From assembly GCA_036927565.1 (NCBI GenBank), contig JAYESD010000002.1, positions 76,321,735-76,385,734 on the forward strand: a DNA stretch of 64,000 nt. The letters run 5' to 3'. Under the pieces are notes generated by a model. It was not told the DNA's origin. It made no database searches and was given only the letters and a program-made list of their open reading frames with translations. Shown here one piece after another: positions 57,581 to 64,000 of this stretch (the stretch's first letter is position 1; each line of letters begins with the position of its first letter). This stretch comes from Tuctoria greenei (taxonomy: Eukaryota > Streptophyta > Magnoliopsida > Poales > Poaceae). The translations under genes were made by a program, and so were the position numbers.

Positions 57581-59742
57581 CTACGGCGGAAGCGTAGGAA
57601 TCTCGATATCCTGACCGCTGTGTCGAGCAAGAGCCTGCCATTGCAAAATATTAGAAGATATATGTTATTGAAGTACTATGAAATTTAACTACGGTACTTT
57701 AAATTACTTACCGCCACCGCTGCTTGCATCTGAGCCATCATTAAGGCCGTCCTCTGCCGCTCCTCCCTTGCCTCCGCTCTCGTCCTCTCCAGCTCTGCCT
57801 GGGTTTGCATCAGCGTCTCCCTCATGGCCTGGAGCTCCAGCTGGGTCTACGAGAGACGACCACTGGTCCCAACGGTCGAAGCCTGCGACGATGAAGCGCC
57901 TCTCAAAGGTCGCGTTGACCTCGAGTCGACAACTCCATCAAAAATGGCAAACCTGCAAAAGAATGAAAACACTAAGTAGAAGAAGATTAATTGAAAAAGA
58001 AATGAAACACACGAAGAACTCACCGTCCGTGGGCCTTCCCGCCTCCGCTTGCGTACGCGGCTTGGGGGTCGATCGGCGCGCTTTCCCAATCTTAATCCGC
58101 ACCGTGTATCTTCGCGACCTCCTGCGCGTACTTTGTCTACAAAAAAAATAAATCTTGTAAGCATGTCAATAATAGTATTAGTTATAATGAAATTGATGAA
58201 TTTCGAAAACTTACCAGTCGGTCAGCTGCGACCTGACTACACTTCCCTGGCTGAGAAGGATCACTTCCCTTATGACCTCTCTTCCAAACCTGGGTCGGGT
58301 CGGCTCATGACCCATCTCTCGCTCCTGTACAGCCGTGTTAGTGAGATAAATAATATATTAGGAACACATAAATAAAATGAAAAGGTACTTACCATGCGTT
58401 TAGCCAAACGCAAGTAGCCGTCGCCGCCATAGTTGTGCTTGCCCTCGGACCCCATGCGGCACTGTCTAGCCTTTGTGGACTTGTTGATGAAAGCGTCGCT
58501 AGCCCAATACCGACAGACAGCTAAGTACGCCTCGATGTTACCCTGTAACCAGGAAATACTAACCTGCACATATTTCATTTTTCATCAACGCAGTTAACAT
58601 ACGTAGATATTGTAAATATTTAACAATATTAAAAACTTACCTCCGCGTACTGCTCCTCTGTCAAGTACGAGTCGGAGTCCTTCCTAAATTCACCCCTTTG
58701 CTGCTCTTGCTCCTGCTCCTGGGGGTGCCGCTTGTAGTACACATTGACGGCCTGAAGCCGGGCGTACGACAACGCCGCCGTCGTGAGCTTCCGAGCGTTG
58801 TAATGGAACACGCGTCTCGCGTGGTCCTCCATGCCCGGTTCCTCTACTTGATACCTCAGCTTTAAGCAAACAAATATTTAAGTGATATGCATTAACAATT
58901 CAAACGAGTTGAAAAAATGAAACAGTTAAACTTACCATAAAATCGTGCCACACGGCTCCCTGAACCGTGCCGTGCACCGGGTGAGAGACACGAGCGTAGT
59001 CATCCCACGACAGGGCAGGAAAATCGTCAATTACACCGGGGTAGTGCAACTTGACGGTAGCACCGAGGACACTGTTAACCTGCATGTGGTGCTTCTCGGC
59101 CCCCGTGAACGAAAAGTCGTACCAACATCTACAAAATATATTAAATCATTAAGTAAAGGAAAACAACATCTAATATTTAATATACTATATACAGTATTTA
59201 TACCTGTCTCCAACAGAACGAATCATGGTCCGCTGAGTAGTAACCGGAGGAGGAGCCGCAAAGTGGGTCCTCCTCATCCGTCACCTCTGCTGCGACGCTG
59301 CCGCGTCTTGTGACCCTGAAGGCTCTACGGAACCACTGGAGCCTCCAGGAAGGCTAGTGGTAGCCGGCTGCACAGGGAGGCTAGCGCTAGCTGGATCCAA
59401 AGGGAGGCTAGTGCTAGAGGGCTCCTGTAGTGCCCCCCTAGCCTCTGAGTCGGACTCCTGTAGCGGCCCCCTAGCCTCTGACTCTGACTCAGAAGTCTCT
59501 GAGTCAGACTGCACAAAAGGAAAAGATTGACAGTTAATAATTAATAACAATTGCAATTTCAAAAATAACTTTATTGTAACTAAAATTTACCTCTGTCCGC
59601 TGAAAGCACACGACAGCTGAGGGTGGAGCGTGTGCCAGAAAGAGGGAATGTTGGCTAGAAGGAACGAGCTCCCTGAGCAAGGGTCTCCTGGCGGCTCAAA
59701 CCCTCTCACTGGCTTCCCCTTCCCCTTCCCCTTTGACGACAT
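57581..59742 (-). pseudogene. CACTA second gene, Transposase_24 (TNPA-like), nine exons
   Basis: ATG at 59742 (MSSKGKGKGKP). Exons inferred from GT/AG sites: 59742-59591, 59508-59204, 59128-58936, 58859-58641, 58563-58393, 58324-58215, 58136-58024, 57952-57712 and 57634-57581, most with GTAAG-type donors. Exon 2 is Ser/Glu-rich with internal repeats (SESEARG, SLPxxPAS). Exons 3-7 give the plant En/Spm transposase domain (WHDFM, STKARQCRMGSEGKHNYGGDG, VWKRGHKGS, APIDPQAAYASGGG). Exon 8 is a Gln/Arg/Glu-rich coiled coil. Lesions: TGA 59281, a frameshift in exon 6, TAA in exon 7 (near 58093) and TAG in exon 8 (near 57848). The family is thought to bind subterminal repeats. The intron pattern is intact although the reading frame is not. 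Confidence 0.8.
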
Positions 59743-59820
59743 CCTGTTGCAAGGAATAAATGATTAATATGCAAAGATAATATACAAAATTAATGTTAAA
59801 TTAATGAATAAAACATTACT

Positions 59821-62800
59821 TCAAAATTCATCAACATCACGATCATGCACCCTACTCCTTAAACTAGCCCATCGATCTTCTTCTTCCGCATATCGTTTTT
59901 GTTTGTGCAAATCAGAAGGTTCGACTATGTCATCAATATCTTCAGTTTCTGATTCTGATTATGTTTCCGCTTCCGTGCCAGCCTCGATATCTTGAGCATC
60001 TCCAACTAAGTTATCGAGTCCTACACCGGGCTCGACTGAGAAGGAGTTTGGCAACTCTTCCTCTTGGTAGACACAATCAACCTCAGCTGCATCGTGGTAA
60101 TCATCATCTCCTGGAGCGTATAACTGCTCACGAGGATTCACCTTATGTACCACCCACCAAGCTTTGAATTTATTGCATGGATAAGGTAGATAGTACACTT
60201 GCTCTACTTGGTGTGCAAGAACTAATGAATCGAATCCTTTCAACCGTTCCTTGTGTTTTACTTTGACCATGCCAAATTCGTTTACTCGAATTCCACAAAT
60301 GGAATCAAGCCATTCGTATTCAAAGAATACCGCTCGAATTGGCTTGTTTGCGACAAAAGTGAATTCAAGGATTTTTTTAATAATCCCGTAGTACTGCATT
60401 TCATGATCTTGCGAATCGATTGCCCTCCTCACAACTCCGGTATTACATGTTGTCGCGAGAGGACGAAGATATTCAAATTGAGTTGTACGGAATCGAAAGC
60501 CGTTGACGTCATATCGACCATAGCTTCTAACATTAATCACTCCACGGGATAGTTGTCGCAAATCTTCATGGACGTTGGCATCTTTTTGACACTGTCCAAG
60601 ATATGTAGTTATTAGAAAACGTAAGCATTCTTAAGTTATAAGAAAACATTGTTAACATTGATTAGTTATCGAGAAAACGTTACATGATCTCGAAACTAGG
60701 AGAGAAAATTAGATCCCCCGTTTATTCCTTCCCGTCGAATATGTTCTATTTGCTTGCTCGTGGGTTGATGTCTTTGTCTCCAATTTTGCTTGTTGAACAT
60801 ACTACACGAAAAAGAGAACCTTTTAGAATACATGTGTCGGAAAAGATGGTGAAAAGCATAAGTGTAGGAGAAACACTTACTTGAAATATTCATTCATTTC
60901 TTCCATATTAGCGTACATGTAGAAGAATGCAGCACGCCTTTCTTTTTCGCTAACATCATACGAAGTGTAACTACCAACAATAGTGCCTCTTGTTGCAAAA
61001 ATGGAGAGATCGCTACAAGGAGGTTGCTCATCTATATTGTATCGCATTACCAAAGTATTAACATTGTTTTCCTCTGCAAAGTAAACACTTGAGAAGTATC
61101 CTACTTCCTTAAGAGTAAAAGCTTCGGCGATGCAACCTTCAACCCTTGCCCTGTTATCAACCATTGGTTTCAGATATCTAAGTGATCTTTCAATATGATA
61201 CATCCACCTATATTGCACGGGACCACCCACTTTCGCTTCAAATGGAAGTTGAATTAAGAGATGTTGCATTGGATTGAAAAATCCTGGAGGAAATTTTTTT
61301 TCCATCTTACACAAAAGTACCGGAACCTCCTTTTCCAATTTAGTCATCATCTCTAGCGTGATTTCTTTAGCACAGAGTTGCCTATAGAAGTGGCTAAGCT
61401 CGGCTAACACCTTCCACACTGCATCGTCAAAATAGCCTCGAAACATAACAGAGAGAAGTCTTTCCATGATTATGTGATAATCATGACTCTTCAACCCAAT
61501 GAGCTTTCCCGTTTTCACATTCATGGCTCGTCTCAGACTAGCTGCATAACCATCTGGGAATTTCAGCCTTTGCAACCATTCGAGAACTTCTTTTTTTTCT
61601 TTAGGTCGAAGACAGAAAGGAGCGCGTGGTTTACCACCATTTTCGGAGAGCTCAAGAGTTTGGCAGTTACAAAGCTCGGCAATATCCTTTCGAGCCTTTA
61701 AATTGTCTTTTGTTTTGCCCGTCATGTCCATGCATGTGCTTATGATACATTCGGCCATGTTACGCTCTTGATGCATAAATCAATGTTGTGCCTTAGAGTC
61801 AATGACTTCACATACGGTAACTCCCAAAGTACACATATGTGAGTCCAATTGTGTTTGTATCCGTAACATTCGAAATATCCAGGACGACCTTCATCTGGCA
61901 CCAATTTGTCCAACATATCAGATATTTCTGACCCGTCAAGACGTTTCAGTGGTCCTTCAGTGACAACGGTGTTCTTTCTGAAGACATTCCTCTGTTGTCT
62001 AAACAAGTGATTCGGAGGTATCCAACGTCTATAACAATCGAAGTAAGATATCTTGCCTCCATGGGTAAGTCGAAAGCAATCTGTATCCGAGGCACATATC
62101 GGACACGTCAACCGACCATGAGTGCTCCATCCAGAAAACATGCCGTATGCTGGAAAATCATGAACGGACCACAAATAAGTAGCTCGGAGGTTGAATTTCG
62201 GTTTCTTGTAACAGTCGTACACTTCGACTCCTGTCCACAACATTTCCAACTCTTCGATCAATGGTTTCTCATCACGTTGAGACATGACCCAGGATGACCT
62301 TGCCCAGGTACAATGAGGCTAAGAAACATAAACTCATTCTTCATGCAAAAAGCCGGTGGAAGATTGTAGGGAATGACAAAGACAGGACAACAGGAGTATG
62401 GTGCGGTGTTTGTGCTGAACGGCGTGAACCCACCTGTCGCCAACCCGATGCGAACATTTCTCGCTTCACGAGCGAACTCTGGGTCAAACCGGTCCAGAGC
62501 CTTCCATGCCTCACCATAGCACGGGTGCGTCATGACTCCATTGTTCTCACGCTCACCTTCTTTGTGCCATCTCATGTGTCTGGCCGTTTTTTTGAAAGGA
62601 ACAACTGCTTCAACCTCGGTGTCATAGGTAAGTAACGAAGCTGCTTATGTGTGACTTCCATCGTCACAGTATTACCATAGTTATTAACAACTTTGACAAA
62701 CCTCGGCTGACCACATTTCAAACATTTGTTCTCATTGGCATGCTCTCTCCAGAAAAGCATGCAGTTGTCCGGACACACATCAATCTTTTCGTGCTTCATC

Positions 62801-63396
62801 CCGGGACCAGAAAGAATTTTCTTCGAGTTGTACATATCCTTAGGCACTTTGTTAGGTTGTGGAAGGGCATGTTTGAACAAATTGATGAGCATGTTGTAAC
62901 AATTGTTAGAAAAGAAGAACTTAGACTTAATTGCCATAAGTCTAGTCACAAAATTGAGGATTGACATTTTAGTGTGATCATGCAGAGCCTCTTCTGAATC
63001 TTTGAGACGTTTGAAGAACTCTTTAACCTCTGCTGTTTGAGTATCTTCTGTAAGCTCTGGTCGTATAGCTTCCAGCATCTCATCCATCATATCAACCTCT
63101 TGAGCAACATGATTGTCCGCTTCCACTTCTTGTACAGCTTGAGAAGCTGTCTCGCCGTGGAAGTTCCACAACTCATAATGTGACACGTAACCATTTCGAC
63201 ACAAGTGCAACGTAAGTTCCACTTTGTCCAAAAACGTTCCGTTTCGGCATTTCGTACATGGGCACCGCGTCTTATCGCTATTTGACAACGAAAAAGCTCG
63301 TTCCACAAAAGCTTCTGTCTTGGCGTACCACTCATCTGAGTGACCACCAGTTCTGCTCTTCCAACCAGTGTACATCTTACTACGATCTTCGCCCAT
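59821..63396 (-). pseudogene. CACTA TNP2-type transposase
   Basis: ATG at 63396 (MGEDRSKMYTG). In order: transposase-associated domain (63396-63150, CPCTKCRNG), TNP2/Transposase_21 core (62820-61790; CPDNCMLFWREH, NVRIGLATGGFTPF, YLWSVHDFPAYGMFSGWS, HGRLTCPIC), DUF4218 (61600-60890; GLKSHDYHIIMERLL, FFNPMQHLLIQLPFEAKVGG) and DUF4216 (60500-60150; RTTQFEYLRPLA, VFFEYEWLDS). A GTAAGT donor at about 60887 and later splice sites indicate introns. Lesions: a 1-bp loss in an A-tract near 62590, frameshifts near 62270 and 61765, TAG near 60697, and TAA at 59959. It would cut at CACTA termini; this copy is inactive. Confidence 0.9.
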
Positions 63397-63495
63397 GTTT
63401 GACTCTGCAGTTTAACCCGAAAGAAATTGTCATTAATGTATTGTTATGTTATGTGTCACGGCCCTACAACCTAGGCAGATAGATCCTAAACCCAC

Positions 63496-63694
63496 CCAAG
63501 AGTGACCGAGCGAAGCGTGCTCATGACGAGATGCGTGATCCGGATTCGAACGAAATTTCGGCAGCATAACCCCGTTGTTCTCCACTGCACGCCCAAAAAT
63601 GGTGCAGCAGAGGACAACAGGGTTAGGCCACCGAAATCTCGTCCAAATCCGGACCCGCGTCTTGTCACAAGCCACGCCCCCTCGGTCACTCCGA
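63496..63694. repeat. Subterminal inverted repeat of the CACTA element
   Basis: Arms of about 95 bp (63496-63590 and 63602-63694) are imperfect inverted copies around a short loop; matched blocks include ccggattcgaacga against its complement and cataaccccgttgtt. Such GC-rich subterminal repeats are usual transposase binding zones in CACTA elements; the role here is inferred. Confidence 0.75.
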
Positions 63695-63724
63695 GGCTGT
63701 CCAAAAAGGGACAATTCCGAACCT

Positions 63725-63759
63725 GCACGTCTCACATGCCAATGGCATGTGAGACGTGC
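63725..63759. repeat. Perfect 35-bp palindrome
   Basis: The arm GCACGTCTCACATGCCA is followed after a single A by its exact reverse complement. It lies just upstream of the TNP2 gene, next to the larger inverted repeat. Confidence 0.9.
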
Positions 63760-64000
63760 CGATCCGAAACGGGTAATACATTGCTATAGGTTACGTTGCT
63801 CATTTTCATTTTGAGGTCATTTAAGAGAGAGGAAAGAACTAGAGAAAGACTGAGAGGAAAGTTGGTCTTAGATGAAAATTCCACGACGGCTTTAGGGTTA
63901 GCTGCTGTAAATAGATCAGAGATGAAACCACTTCGTCGGAGTACGCCATCCCCGCGCAGGTGCTTGCCATCCTCACCGTCGTCGTTCGCCTTCGTGCCCG
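63760..64000. other. Window end, no gene recognised
   Basis: Purine-rich then GC-rich sequence (ccgtcgtcgttcgcc). No CACTA end or ORF with a known domain is visible. It could be the flank of the CACTA element or its 5' end. Confidence 0.4.

Larger units (their letters stand above)
57362..63800 (-). mobile_element. CACTA (En/Spm) transposon, degenerate, ends not identified
   Basis: It carries two genes on the minus strand: a TNP2-type transposase (63396-59821) and a Transposase_24-type second gene (59742-57581), the standard CACTA pair. Subterminal hairpins lie at 63496-63694 and 63725-63759. I could not find CACTA/TAGTG terminal repeats: the left end is lost at the join with Sirevirus II (57361) and the right end is either beyond about 63800 or decayed. 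Multiple stops make it non-autonomous now. Confidence 0.8.

Overview
The window is plant nuclear heterochromatin made almost wholly of transposable elements. I found no convincing host gene, rRNA gene, genuine tRNA gene or CRISPR array. The content points to a monocot, most likely a grass: Sirevirus-type Ty1/copia elements with an extra env-position ORF, Athila/Tat-like Ty3/gypsy elements, a Stowaway-type MITE with CTCCCTCC termini, a BED/DUF659 hAT element, an RTE-like LINE and a CACTA (En/Spm) element. The species cannot be fixed from the sequence alone.

Layout. (1) 1-4005: the 5' part (gag to protease start, PBS, 5' LTR) of a minus-strand Sirevirus, 'Sirevirus 0'. (2) 4006-18722: a minus-strand gypsy gag/protease element ('gypsy A') with tRNA-Asp-type PBS and 5' LTR. 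It is interrupted by Sirevirus 0 and by a complete Sirevirus ('Sirevirus I', 5541-17392) with two LTRs, perfect 5-bp TSD (gatag), gag, pol and an env-position ORF, all with several lesions. (3) 18723-19930: the 3' end and LTR of a plus-strand Tat-like gypsy ('gypsy C'). (4) 19931-33282: a decayed plus-strand Athila-like element ('gypsy B') ending in an LTR of the same family as gypsy A. It hosts a Stowaway MITE and an RTE LINE (23443-30880), and the LINE is itself split by a hAT transposon (23965-27962) whose two-exon transposase still reads through. (5) 33354-34672: a foldback with tRNA-like boxes and a nested 361-bp hAT MITE. (6) 34830-36620: an L1 LINE remnant. (7) 37190-38078: an LTR of another family. 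(8) 38173-52216: 'Sirevirus III', whose integrase-RT-RNase H region has become five tandem 1784-bp units with a dimeric higher-order pattern. (9) 52217-57361: the 3' half of 'Sirevirus II', inserted in the gag of Sirevirus III. (10) 57362-~63800: a minus-strand CACTA element with a degenerate TNP2-type transposase gene and a nine-exon Transposase_24-type gene, plus subterminal hairpins.

How the parts relate: almost nothing here works together as a host pathway. The logic is nesting, and the relative ages can be read from it. The most unusual structures are the 1784-bp tandem array inside Sirevirus III; the dense family-specific short motifs (palindromic CGGACTAGTCCG in Sireviruses 0, I and II; a GGAGCT-based motif in III) that occur in LTRs and again at gag/pro or env-flanking junctions; the foldback with pol III-like boxes; and the hAT element, the best candidate here for a recently mobile, possibly functional transposon.
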